Origin: Planctomycetaceae bacterium
Lineage (GTDB): Bacteria; Planctomycetota; Planctomycetia; Gemmatales; Gemmataceae
Length of the DNA stretch: 33,751 nt
Assembly (NCBI GenBank): GCA_013823135.1
Contig: PNLP01000070.1
Span: 1 to 33,751, forward strand
Direction of reading: 5' to 3'
The notes beneath the pieces are model-generated. The model saw only the letters and a list, made by a program, of their open reading frames with translations, ran no database searches and was not told the origin of the DNA. Position numbers and translations under genes: made by a program. Shown here piece by piece: positions 15,404-23,773 of the stretch; position 1 is the first letter of the stretch; every line of letters starts with the position of its first letter.

Positions 15404-17278
15404 ATGTCCAAACGTCGCAGCATCGCCGTTGTTGGTTTCATCGTCGTCGCGGTCGGCGTCGGGTTCGGTGTGTATCGCTTCTTGGATAAACCCACGGCCG
15501 CGCCCACGCCGCTTACACCCGGCACGCCACACCTCCGAGCCGCAGTTGAAGTCCCGACCGTGCGATTCACCGACGTGACCCGGGAATCGGGCGTCGCGTT
15601 CCGTCACGAGAACGGCGCGTTCGGCAAGAAACTCCTTCCCGAGACGATGGGTGGCGGTGTCGCGTGCTTTGATTACGACGGCGACGGGAAGCCCGATATG
15701 CTGTTCGTTGGCGGGCGCAATTGGCCTGGGAGCACGAATGAGAAGCAACCGCCCTCGCTGAAACTGTACCGCAACACGGGGAACTTCACCTTTGAGGATG
15801 CGACCGAGGTTGCGGGACTCGGCAATGTCGTGATCTACGGCATGGGCGTGGCCGTGGGCGACTTCGACAACGACGGCCGCCCCGATTTCTTTGTCTCATG
15901 TGTTGGGAGGCACCGACTGTTCCGCAACCTGGATGGCAAGCGTTTCGAGGACGTGACCGACGTGGCGAGCGTCGGCGGACCGGGCCAGTTACCCGACGTG
16001 AACGCGGAGCAGTTCCTGGCGTGGAAACCTCCGATCCCGTTCGGCTCGTCGTGTACGTTCCTCGATTACGATAGCGATGGCCGACTCGATCTGTTCGTGT
16101 GTCACTACGTCACATGGTCGCCCGCGAGCGATCTGTCGATCACGTCCACGGTCACCGGAGCCACACGCACATATCAGCAACCGCAGCAACTCGACGGCGC
16201 ACAGTGTGCTCTGTACCGCAACCTGGATGGCACGCGGTTCGAGGACGTGTCCGCGAAGGCGAAGGTGCTAGTTTCCGACAAGGAAGGTACGGACGCGAAC
16301 GCACGGCAGCGGCCTGTCGCGAAGGCGCTGGGCGTTGTGGCCTGCGACGCCGACAGTGACGGTTGGCCCGATCTCGTCGTCGCCAACGACACCGTTCGGA
16401 ACTTCTTCTTCCACAACCAACCCGGTCCCGACGGCACCCGCGAGTTCAAGGAGGTCGGCTATCCCATCGGGGTCGGCTACCCGGACAACGGCACACCACG
16501 CGGCGGCATGGGGATCGACTGGGGCGAATTCTCGCCACGGCGACCGGCGATTGTGATCGCCAACTTCGCCAACGAACCGCTCACGTTCCTCGACCGCGAC
16601 CGACCAGGTCGCTTGCTCTTTTCGGATGCCGCGCAGAGTACCGGCCTCGCGGGACCAAGCCGAGCCGCACTCAAGTTCGGCACTTGCTTCTTCGATTACG
16701 ACAACGACGGCTGCCTGGATTTGCTGGTGTGCAATGGGCATATCGAACCCGAGATCGCGAAGATTCAGGCGAGCCAGAGTTATGCACAGCCGCCGCTCTT
16801 GTTCTGGAACACGGGCAACCCCGAGTGCTATTTCGAGCCAGTCACAGCAGCGAAAGGTGGGGACGATCTGTTCCGCCCACTGGTCGGTCGGGGTTGTGCG
16901 GTCGCGGATTTCGACGGCGATGGCGATCAGGATATCGTGCTCGTCGCGAATGGCGGTGACGCAAGACTTCTTCGAAACGACGCCCCGCGCGAGAACCAAT
17001 TCCTGCGGTTCAACCTTCGAGGTGATGGCGTGACGTCGAACCGTTCCGCGATCGGCGCTGTGGTCACGATTGAAGCGGGTGGGAAGGCGTTCACACGAGA
17101 CGTTGCCGGGGCGAGGGGGTATCTGAGTCACCCAGAACTTGTCGTGCATGTGGGCTTGGGTACCGCCGTGAAAGCGGACAAAGTCACGGTTCGGTGGCCA
17201 GGCAAGACTGCCATTCCCCAGACGTGGGAAAACCTCGAAGCGGGGAAGACGCATATCCTGACTCAGGGCGGGAAGTAA
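15404..17278 (+). CDS. CRTAC1-like FG-GAP/ASPIC-UnbV protein
   Basis: A 624-residue product. A short basic start and one hydrophobic helix (about residues 6-25) anchor or export it. It opens with FTDVTRESGVAFRHENGAFGKKLLPETMGGGVACFDYDGDGKPDMLFVGG, the signature of CRTAC1-family beta-propellers. Calcium-binding D-x-D-x-DG loops recur (DYDGDGKPD, DFDNDGRPD, DYDSDGRLD, DADSDGWPD, DYDNDGCLD, DFDGDGDQD). The C-terminal ASPIC/UnbV domain is at about residues 540-615 (NRSAIGAVVTIEAGG ... VTVRWPG). It begins 31 bases after the cytochrome stop and ends 18 before the next gene, so all three are probably co-transcribed. The family has no settled function in bacteria; an extracytoplasmic partner of the cytochrome is the natural inference. 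Confidence 0.83.
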   Translation: MSKRRSIAVVGFIVVAVGVGFGVYRFLDKPTAAPTPLTPGTPHLRAAVEVPTVRFTDVTRESGVAFRHENGAFGKKLLPETMGGGVACFDYDGDGKPDMLFVGGRNWPGSTNEKQPPSLKLYRNTGNFTFEDATEVAGLGNVVIYGMGVAVGDFDNDGRPDFFVSCVGRHRLFRNLDGKRFEDVTDVASVGGPGQLPDVNAEQFLAWKPPIPFGSSCTFLDYDSDGRLDLFVCHYVTWSPASDLSITSTVTGATRTYQQPQQLDGAQCALYRNLDGTRFEDVSAKAKVLVSDKEGTDANARQRPVAKALGVVACDADSDGWPDLVVANDTVRNFFFHNQPGPDGTREFKEVGYPIGVGYPDNGTPRGGMGIDWGEFSPRRPAIVIANFANEPLTFLDRDRPGRLLFSDAAQSTGLAGPSRAALKFGTCFFDYDNDGCLDLLVCNGHIEPEIAKIQASQSYAQPPLLFWNTGNPECYFEPVTAAKGGDDLFRPLVGRGCAVADFDGDGDQDIVLVANGGDARLLRNDAPRENQFLRFNLRGDGVTSNRSAIGAVVTIEAGGKAFTRDVAGARGYLSHPELVVHVGLGTAVKADKVTVRWPGKTAIPQTWENLEAGKTHILTQGGK

Positions 17279-17296
17279 CTCGAACGGACGAACACG

Positions 17297-20200
17297 ATGA
17301 CCTCTCCTGTTCCACCGGCAGCGCCTGAACGTCGGTGGTGGTTGCTCCTGCTTCCCGTGTTCCTCCTCATCGGAATTGGGATCTCTGTCTATGTTCCCTG
17401 GCCGCGTCCCGTACCTGTGGCAACGCCGGACATGCTTGCCGCGTTGACCGCGAACACACGCGGTGTCGGGCGCATGGAGCGATACGAATACCCCGAAGCC
17501 GAGAAGGAATTCGCCGAGGCCGTGCGGATTGCCCCGGACTGGCTCCCAGCTCGCGTCAACCTGGGTATCTCTCAGTTCAATCAGGACAATCCCGAAGCAC
17601 TTGTCCGCGCCCGTGCCACCTTTGCCGAGGTCCTCGCGAAGGACCCGAGCAATCGTCACGCTCGCTACTGCCTCGGGATCATCGCGTCGGAACGTGGCCC
17701 GTTCGCCGAGGCGTATCCGCACTTCTTCGCGGTCCACGAACTCGACCCGGACGATTCCCACACATTATTGCGGCTTGGCCTCACGCACCCCGCCGGGAAG
17801 AGTTCACACGAGGCACGCGATTACTTCGAGCGTGCCCTGAAGCGGAACCCTTACCTCAACGCCGCCCGCTACAACCTCGCTCTGGCCCTGCGTGCCACCG
17901 ATCCCGATCGCTCGGTGAAACTGTTCGAGGAGAAGCAGCGGTTGATGGATGCCGAGTGGGAAGTCGAGTCCGGCACCCGCTACGGCGAGATGGGGAAGTA
18001 CGCGGACGTGATTGGCCGCGACCAGATCACCGGGAATCCAAGCGTCGGGCCGCTGCCGATGTTCGCCCCGGATTCCGCAAAAGTGACACTCGCACCGGGC
18101 GCACACTGGGCCACGCTTCGCGACCTCGGCCACATCCAGCAAGCAACTCGGCGCTTCGGTGGCACGATGATTCTGTTCGACTTCAACGGCGATGGTCGGC
18201 CTGATGTCTTCCTCGCGTCGGCTGTGGTCGAAGCTGGTAAGGTTCGTGATTTACTTCTTCGCAACGACGGTAGCGGAGCATTCACGGACATCACCAACGC
18301 CGCGGGATTGGGCACGCCGCGTATCAGCCTCGGTGCCGCGGCGGGCGACTACGACAACGATGGGCAGCCCGATCTCGTCATCACAGGAGCAGGTGAGCAG
18401 CACCTGTTCCGCAATCGCGGCGACGGCACCTTCGAGAATGTTTCTGCGGCCGCCGGACTGGATCGCGTGAAGGGGACGTGCCTCGGGTGCGGCTGGACCG
18501 ATATCGACCAGGACGGCGACCTCGACCTGATCATCTGCCGTTATTCGGCCGAGTCAGGAGCGTTCGAAGCCCCACAACCCGGCGGCGCGGAACTGTTCGA
18601 GAACGTCGGGATCGCACCTGCGGGGCCAGCTACCGGACCACCTTCCGCGCTCACCACGGCGGTTCGGCCGTTCGCCAAGTTCGCGGACGTGACCACCTCG
18701 GTCGTTGCGTTCGCCGCGGCCGATCTCGATTTCGATCACGACGCGGACGTGCTTGTGCTGCCTGAAAGAGCGGCCCCGGTCGTTGTCGAGAACGATCGCC
18801 TCATGCGGTTCCGGAGCGTGCGCCCCGCCTGGGGAACCGATCAGTCGCACCGCTGGAACGGCGTTCTCGTGCTGGACGCAAACCACGACGAACGCTCCGA
18901 CCTGTTCCTCGTTCGTATCGACGGCCCGCCGCTGCTTATGCTCTCGAAGGGCGAACGGGACTTTACCCCGGGCAGCACGAACAGCCCCACACTGAAGCAG
19001 GCCGTGACCGCGGATCTCGATCTGGACGGATGGCCCGATGTCGTCGGCCTTGGTTCCAACGACTATCCAACGCTCCTCCACAACCAGGGGAACGGTCGCC
19101 TCGAGCACAAAACCACGGCATTGACGGGCGTGGAATCCGCAGTAGCAGTCGCGGTGGCCGATCTCGATGGCGATGGCGCGCCCGACCTTCTCACGTGGAG
19201 CGAGGCCGGGCCGCTTCGCTTGCACCGCAACCTCGGTAGCGGCAACAACGCGGTGGTGATCGCACCCACCGGTCGCCGCGACAAGGGATCGAATCTGCGG
19301 ACAAACGCGGACGGCCTCGGTGTGTGGATCGTGGCTCAGTCTGGGGCGAACTGGACCGGAGCCGAGCGAAGTTCAACCACGGCGGGACTGGGGCAATCGC
19401 TGCTACCGACGGCACTCGGGATCGGCAAGGCCGGGCGGGCGGATGTGGTTCGCCTCCGCTGGCCCGACGCGGTGATCCAGGCGGAACTGGATGTAAACGC
19501 GAACACCGTCGTTCGCATAAGCGAGACGAATCGCAAGGGAACCTCCTGCCCGGTCCTCATGGCCTGGGACGGCGACAAGTTCGCGTTCGTCACCGATTTC
19601 CTGGGTGGTGGCGCACTCGGCGAATCTGGGCCAGATGGTTCCATCCGGCCGCCACGCCCCGAGGAGTCGGTGAAGATCGAGCCACGGCAACTTGTGGCAA
19701 AGGACGGGGAATTCCTCCTGAAGATCGCGGAACCGATGGACGAAGTGCTATACCTCGATCACCTGAAACTCGATGTCATCGACCACCCCGCCAGCACCGC
19801 GATCTACCCCGATGAACGCTTCACCACGTCCGGGCCGCCTCCGAGTCAAACGCTGCTCGCGTTTCGGAATCAACATTTGCCGAAGGCGGCAACCGATCAC
19901 AGGGGCCGTGATATGTTGCCACGCATTCTCCAGCGGGATCGCCGCGCTGTCGATGGCTTTGCGACTCGTTCCTGGCTCGGGTACGCCGAGGAACATTCGC
20001 TCACACTCGACTTCGGGGAACTCCCGGCCGATAACCGCAAGTGGTTCCTCATCCTTGCGGGCTGGACCGAATACCCGTACCCCGAGTCGATGTGGGCTGC
20101 AACGCGAGCCGGAGTGAATCTCAGCCCGCCCATCCTCGAACGCTTCGACCCCGCAACCGAGAAATGGGAAGTGGTCGGCGATCTGGGGTTCCCGGCCGGA

Positions 20201-20785
20201 TTGCCCCGTGTGATGACGCGCGAAGTGCCAAAGCCGTTTCCGGGGGGAACGCGGTTCCGCATCCGGACCAACATGCAGGTTTACTGGGACCAGGTCTCCC
20301 TCGCACCGGCCGAGGAGATTGGGACGGCCGGCAAGTTGTCTTCACTCAGAGTGGCACGCGCGACTCTCGCAGCACGTGGGTACATGCAGGAGGTCTACCC
20401 CGATGGTCGCCTTCCCGTTGCCTACGACGATAGCAAGACGGAACCGGTCGCAGTGAACCGGTGGAAGGGGAAGCTTACGCGCCTCGGCGACGTGACCGAC
20501 TTGCTCCTCACGGGTGACGACCGGTTCGTGGTCTGTGGCCCCGGGGATGAGATCACAGTCCGGTTCGACGCGAAGAGTTTACCGGCATTGCCCCCAGGCT
20601 GGGAACGGTCCTTCGTGCTGCGGACTCGCGGGTATTGCAAGGACACGTCCACCACGACCGTGAGCGGCGGAACGGTGGGACCGCTCCCGTTCCGGGCCAT
20701 GCCGAACTACCCGAACTTCGGCACCACCCAGCCGCCGGTCACGGACGCGGACCGCTGGCAGACCCGCCCCGCGAGCGGCAAGTGA
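17297..20785 (+). CDS. TPR + FG-GAP + ASPIC/UnbV protein with large unassigned C-terminal region
   Basis: A 1162-residue product. It has an N-terminal membrane helix (about residues 12-35), then TPR repeats (about 50-230; e.g. YEYPEAEKEFAEAVRIAPDWLPARVNLGIS, ARYCLGIIASERGPFAEAYPHFFAVHELDP). An FG-GAP/VCBS beta-propeller follows (about 285-645; DFNGDGRPD, DYDNDGQPD, DIDQDGDLD, DLDLDGWPD, DLDGDGAPD), then an ASPIC/UnbV domain (about 650-735; LGVWIVAQSGANWTG ... VVRLRWPDAV). A C-terminal region of about 410 residues begins at Cys751 in SCPVLMAWDGDKFAFVTDFLGGGALGESGPDG. Its motifs RPPRPEESVKIEP and EPMDEVLYLDHLKLDVIDHP mean nothing functional to me. Most of the protein should lie outside the inner membrane. 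It follows the CRTAC1 gene by 18 bases and meets a convergent TPR gene 11 bases after its stop. Confidence 0.8.
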   Translation: MTSPVPPAAPERRWWLLLLPVFLLIGIGISVYVPWPRPVPVATPDMLAALTANTRGVGRMERYEYPEAEKEFAEAVRIAPDWLPARVNLGISQFNQDNPEALVRARATFAEVLAKDPSNRHARYCLGIIASERGPFAEAYPHFFAVHELDPDDSHTLLRLGLTHPAGKSSHEARDYFERALKRNPYLNAARYNLALALRATDPDRSVKLFEEKQRLMDAEWEVESGTRYGEMGKYADVIGRDQITGNPSVGPLPMFAPDSAKVTLAPGAHWATLRDLGHIQQATRRFGGTMILFDFNGDGRPDVFLASAVVEAGKVRDLLLRNDGSGAFTDITNAAGLGTPRISLGAAAGDYDNDGQPDLVITGAGEQHLFRNRGDGTFENVSAAAGLDRVKGTCLGCGWTDIDQDGDLDLIICRYSAESGAFEAPQPGGAELFENVGIAPAGPATGPPSALTTAVRPFAKFADVTTSVVAFAAADLDFDHDADVLVLPERAAPVVVENDRLMRFRSVRPAWGTDQSHRWNGVLVLDANHDERSDLFLVRIDGPPLLMLSKGERDFTPGSTNSPTLKQAVTADLDLDGWPDVVGLGSNDYPTLLHNQGNGRLEHKTTALTGVESAVAVAVADLDGDGAPDLLTWSEAGPLRLHRNLGSGNNAVVIAPTGRRDKGSNLRTNADGLGVWIVAQSGANWTGAERSSTTAGLGQSLLPTALGIGKAGRADVVRLRWPDAVIQAELDVNANTVVRISETNRKGTSCPVLMAWDGDKFAFVTDFLGGGALGESGPDGSIRPPRPEESVKIEPRQLVAKDGEFLLKIAEPMDEVLYLDHLKLDVIDHPASTAIYPDERFTTSGPPPSQTLLAFRNQHLPKAATDHRGRDMLPRILQRDRRAVDGFATRSWLGYAEEHSLTLDFGELPADNRKWFLILAGWTEYPYPESMWAATRAGVNLSPPILERFDPATEKWEVVGDLGFPAGLPRVMTREVPKPFPGGTRFRIRTNMQVYWDQVSLAPAEEIGTAGKLSSLRVARATLAARGYMQEVYPDGRLPVAYDDSKTEPVAVNRWKGKLTRLGDVTDLLLTGDDRFVVCGPGDEITVRFDAKSLPALPPGWERSFVLRTRGYCKDTSTTTVSGGTVGPLPFRAMPNYPNFGTTQPPVTDADRWQTRPASGK

Positions 20786-20796
20786 ATACGTTCGGA

Positions 20797-21996
20797 TCAT
20801 CGCGGGATGCTTCCCGCACGGGCGTTGCTCGCCTGTGCTGCCCGTCGCCACATCGCGGCGAGTTGCGGCTTCCCCAGGCGGTCGCACGCCTCCGCGAGCT
20901 TGATCCGCACGGCAGCATCCCAGGGGCGTGCGTCCGCCTCACGATTCAACAACGTGAGCGTTGTCAGGGCTTCCATGGTCGCCTCGTGTTGCTTCCGAAC
21001 GCGGTCCGCGTCCGCGGGCCGTTTGAGGCGATCGTAGACCATCCCGAGCTGGTGGAGCGAGGGCATGTCGGTTGAATCCGCCTTGATGGCGCGTTCCAAT
21101 ATGGGTGCGGCCTTGTCCCATTCACCTGCATCGGCATAGAGTCTTCCGCGAAGCTGCAATAACGGGAGCGCATCAGGGTGAGTCGCGAGCGTCGCATCGA
21201 GCGTCCGGGTCGCGTCCGCAGACTTCCCGAGCGACCAGTCGGCCTCGGCACGAACGGCAATCTGCCGGGGGGTGTCGGCAACGGCCGCCGGGCCGAGTGC
21301 TTCCAGGGCGGCGGCGGGTTGGCCCAGCTTGACCAGCTGCTCGGCGAGTTCGACGCGGACTTCACCGGCTGCTCCGGGTGAGAGCGCCCGCCCCAGCGCC
21401 GCCCGATAACACTCGACTGCCTGTGGGCGGTCTTCGAGGTCCGCGTGGATGAGTCCCATCATCCGGTGCGGCCTCGCGTCGGCGGGGTCGAGCCGTGCGA
21501 CCTCGCCGAGGTGGTGGAGGCACTTCAGGAGCGCACCCTGGTCGTAGTAAACCGCGGCGAGGCCGCGGTGTCCATCGACCTGGTCGGGCTGCTCGGAAAG
21601 CACGAACAGAAAAGCCCTCTCCGCTTCGGGAAGGTTCTGGAGTTGCAACAGGCACTGGCCCGCGAGCGAGACGGACTCACGCCTCAGGGTCCCCTCGTCT
21701 TGGACCTGGTTGAGGAGGAGGAGGGCGAACTCGGGGTCGCCCTTCCGGAGTTGAATGTCAGCCCTGAGCAGGAGCGAATGGTCGGGGTGTCGCTTCGCGA
21801 GTGATTCGGCGATCCTCGCCGCCGTTGCCGTATCTCCCGCAGCAAGTGCGGCCCGCCCCGTTCGCAACCGTTCATTGGGTGACGGTGAACGCCACCACGC
21901 GAAATACCCCGCAACCCCTCCCGCCACGGCGAGCACCACGATGCCGATCCGGAGTACTCGGCGGCGTGGACCGCGAATGTCAGGGGTCGCGTTCAC
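20797..21996 (-). CDS. Membrane-anchored TPR protein
   Basis: A 399-residue product starting at GTG 21994-21996, which overlaps the stop of the upstream lipoprotein gene (GTGA), so translation is likely coupled. An N-terminal helix (RVLRIGIVVLAVAGGVAGYFAWW) anchors it. About eight TPR-like units follow, for example AARIAESLAKRHPDHSLLLRADIQLRKGDPEFALLLL, LPEAERAFLFVLSEQPDQVDGHRGLAAVYYDQGALLKCLHHLGEVARLDPADARPHRMMGLIHAD and WDKAAPILERAIKADSTDMPSLHQLGMVYDRL. It is expected to act as a scaffold at the membrane. It is the last gene of the DUF1559-lipoprotein-TPR operon and converges on the TPR/FG-GAP gene. Confidence 0.8.
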   Translation of the reverse strand: MNATPDIRGPRRRVLRIGIVVLAVAGGVAGYFAWWRSPSPNERLRTGRAALAAGDTATAARIAESLAKRHPDHSLLLRADIQLRKGDPEFALLLLNQVQDEGTLRRESVSLAGQCLLQLQNLPEAERAFLFVLSEQPDQVDGHRGLAAVYYDQGALLKCLHHLGEVARLDPADARPHRMMGLIHADLEDRPQAVECYRAALGRALSPGAAGEVRVELAEQLVKLGQPAAALEALGPAAVADTPRQIAVRAEADWSLGKSADATRTLDATLATHPDALPLLQLRGRLYADAGEWDKAAPILERAIKADSTDMPSLHQLGMVYDRLKRPADADRVRKQHEATMEALTTLTLLNREADARPWDAAVRIKLAEACDRLGKPQLAAMWRRAAQASNARAGSIPR

Positions 21997-22493
21997 TTGG
22001 CCGGAGCCCCGCTCTCGAGCTCGAACTTCCGGAACACCCCGTCCCCGGGGATCTTCCAGCGGAGTGGAGTGGTGTGCGGAGCGCTGTAGAGGATCGGGAG
22101 CGTCCCCTTGGTCGGTGGGCGGTTCTTGAAGTCCTCCACCTTCTTGAGGTACGCGAGGTAAGTTGGGTCGTCCTCGCGGGTGATTTCGTGGTCGGGAAGC
22201 GGGATCGCGTTCGTGGAGTTCACCAGAACCACGCGGTACTCTCCCGGCATTACACCATCGCCGGGAACGTGGGTGTAAACACGGAAGACCCCATCGGCTC
22301 CGGTCTTGCCGTGCGCGGGCTTGTGATCTCCGAGCGGAGCAAGCAGGACCGATGTCCCCTCCGCCACGGGGATCCCATCAACCGTGACTTGCCCCTCGAT
22401 CGGCACGAGCGAATCGCTCTTGCACCCAATCGACAGGATCGTGAGGGCTCCACCAAGCACGCACGGGAAGAACACACGAATCAATCGCGGCAT
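21993..22493 (-). CDS. Small lipoprotein with regulatory-like beta-sandwich
   Basis: A 166-residue product starting at MPRLIRVFFP; a longer frame to 22523 would put ten residues before the signal peptide and would overlap the DUF1559 stop. The lipobox LSIGC is followed by KSDSLVPIEGQVTVDGIPVAEGTSVLLAP, the usual start of planctomycete carboxypeptidase-regulatory-like or transthyretin-like lipoproteins. Further on come DGVFRVYTHVPGDGVMPGEYRVVLVN and PHTTPLRWKIPGDGVFRKFELE. No function is known. It lies 26 bases after the DUF1559 gene and overlaps the TPR gene by four bases. Confidence 0.75.
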   Translation of the reverse strand: MPRLIRVFFPCVLGGALTILSIGCKSDSLVPIEGQVTVDGIPVAEGTSVLLAPLGDHKPAHGKTGADGVFRVYTHVPGDGVMPGEYRVVLVNSTNAIPLPDHEITREDDPTYLAYLKKVEDFKNRPPTKGTLPILYSAPHTTPLRWKIPGDGVFRKFELESGAPAK

Positions 22494-22519
22494 CGGTCTC
22501 GTCTCGAAAGGCGGGTGGA

Positions 22520-23515
22520 TCAATACTGGGTGCCGTCGATGACGTGGCCGTCGTTACGGCAGCCCAACAACTGATACGTGTCCATGTTGATGTTCTGGTT
22601 CAGGAATCGCACCGCACCATCGCCGAACACGAAGTTCGCCCCGCTTGTGTGCAGCGACTTGAAACCGATCGAATACGACCAGTTCCCCATCACCGCATCG
22701 CCGGTCGGGCCATTGCATGGGTTTATTGGGCCGTCCGGCGTACGGGTGTTGATCGGGATAATGGTCAGGCAGATCTGTGACAGGTCGCCCCCACCGCCAG
22801 CCCAGCCGGTGAGTTGCCGCATATAGCGGTGTTCGCCGGAAATGGTCTCGCCTGCAAGGATCGTGTTGCTCAGGCCATCGGTTGCATCTGCGAACCGAAC
22901 CTTGGCCCCCCAGCGGCTCCCGAACATCCCCCGGATGTTGATCGGCTTGCTACCGCCGTAAATGTCACCTGATGCGGTGTAACCCAGGTCGGGGCGGTTG
23001 GAGTACAGAGGAGTCCAGGGATCGGCGCAACCCACGTAACTCCGCCCCTGTTGGGGTCCGATGCTGGCGGCATAGTTGGAGTAGCCAACCCCGCCCGTAA
23101 AGTACGGCTTGGAGTAATTATCACTGGGGCAGAGCAGAATCTTCGGCTGCGTCATTCGGATGGGGCCGTTCACCGAGCTGACGTCTGGCACCGTGAGGTT
23201 GGTCGCGGTTTGGAAGGCCGCGTCCTGCTCGAAGAACGGTGCGAGGTAGAACAGCCAGCTTCCCTTGTCGCCGGTGTAAACATTCCCCAAGACTGTCCCA
23301 CCGGCGGGGAGGGTTCCACCGTTCACATCGTGGTATGCGTGACAGGCAATGCCGAGTTGTTTGAGGTTGTTCGTGCACTTCGCGCGAGCGGCAGCCTCGC
23401 GGACTTTTTGCACGGCGGGGAGGAGAAGCCCGATCAGCAGCGCGATGATGGCAATCACCACGAGTAGCTCAATGAGCGTGAAACCCGTCGTCCGACGGAG
23501 ATGACTGCGAGGCAT
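22520..23515 (-). CDS. DUF1559 protein with type IV pilin-like N-terminus
   Basis: A 331-residue product starting at MPRSHLRRTTGFTLIELLVV. The pilin-type cleavage site (TTG|FTLIELL), the hydrophobic helix, LLPAVQKVREAAARAKCTNNLKQLGIACHAYHD and the C-terminal H-x9-DG motif (LHTSGANFVFGDGAVRFLNQ) are all present. The longer frame to 23584 would add 23 residues before the pilin motif and is rejected. It heads a three-gene leftward operon with a lipoprotein and a TPR protein. It faces the CRTAC1 lipoprotein gene across a 258-base divergent region. Confidence 0.88.
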   Translation of the reverse strand: MPRSHLRRTTGFTLIELLVVIAIIALLIGLLLPAVQKVREAAARAKCTNNLKQLGIACHAYHDVNGGTLPAGGTVLGNVYTGDKGSWLFYLAPFFEQDAAFQTATNLTVPDVSSVNGPIRMTQPKILLCPSDNYSKPYFTGGVGYSNYAASIGPQQGRSYVGCADPWTPLYSNRPDLGYTASGDIYGGSKPINIRGMFGSRWGAKVRFADATDGLSNTILAGETISGEHRYMRQLTGWAGGGGDLSQICLTIIPINTRTPDGPINPCNGPTGDAVMGNWSYSIGFKSLHTSGANFVFGDGAVRFLNQNINMDTYQLLGCRNDGHVIDGTQY

Positions 23516-23773
23516 GATGAAACCACCTTCGATAAGGGGTCTGGCCTTCCAAGACGGTGGGATGACAAACTGTTGAAGCAACAAGGCGTGATGGAATCAA
23601 TGGTGGGCGGCGAACCTGAAAACATTAGACAACGGAGGCAGTCACTTCGCAAGTGTTATTTCGCCCGTTGAGCCGCTACGTAATCTCCAGGTTCTACCCA
23701 AATCGAGCAACTCCACTTACCCTGGTCGCCGTGATGTATAACGAATTCTCCCGTTCCTGTTCGCGGTGATTCC
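23516..23773. other. Divergent intergenic region
   Basis: The region separates the leftward DUF1559 operon from the rightward CRTAC1 lipoprotein gene and must hold both promoters. A TATAAC about 35 bases before the CRTAC1 start could be a -10 box, but there is no good -35. No gene is seen. Confidence 0.4.

Noticed and set aside
16268..17761. 497-codon minus-strand open frame opposite the CRTAC1-like gene
   Set aside because: Its translation has no recognisable domain and it lies antisense to a gene with clear FG-GAP and ASPIC motifs. Long antisense frames are expected in GC-rich DNA.
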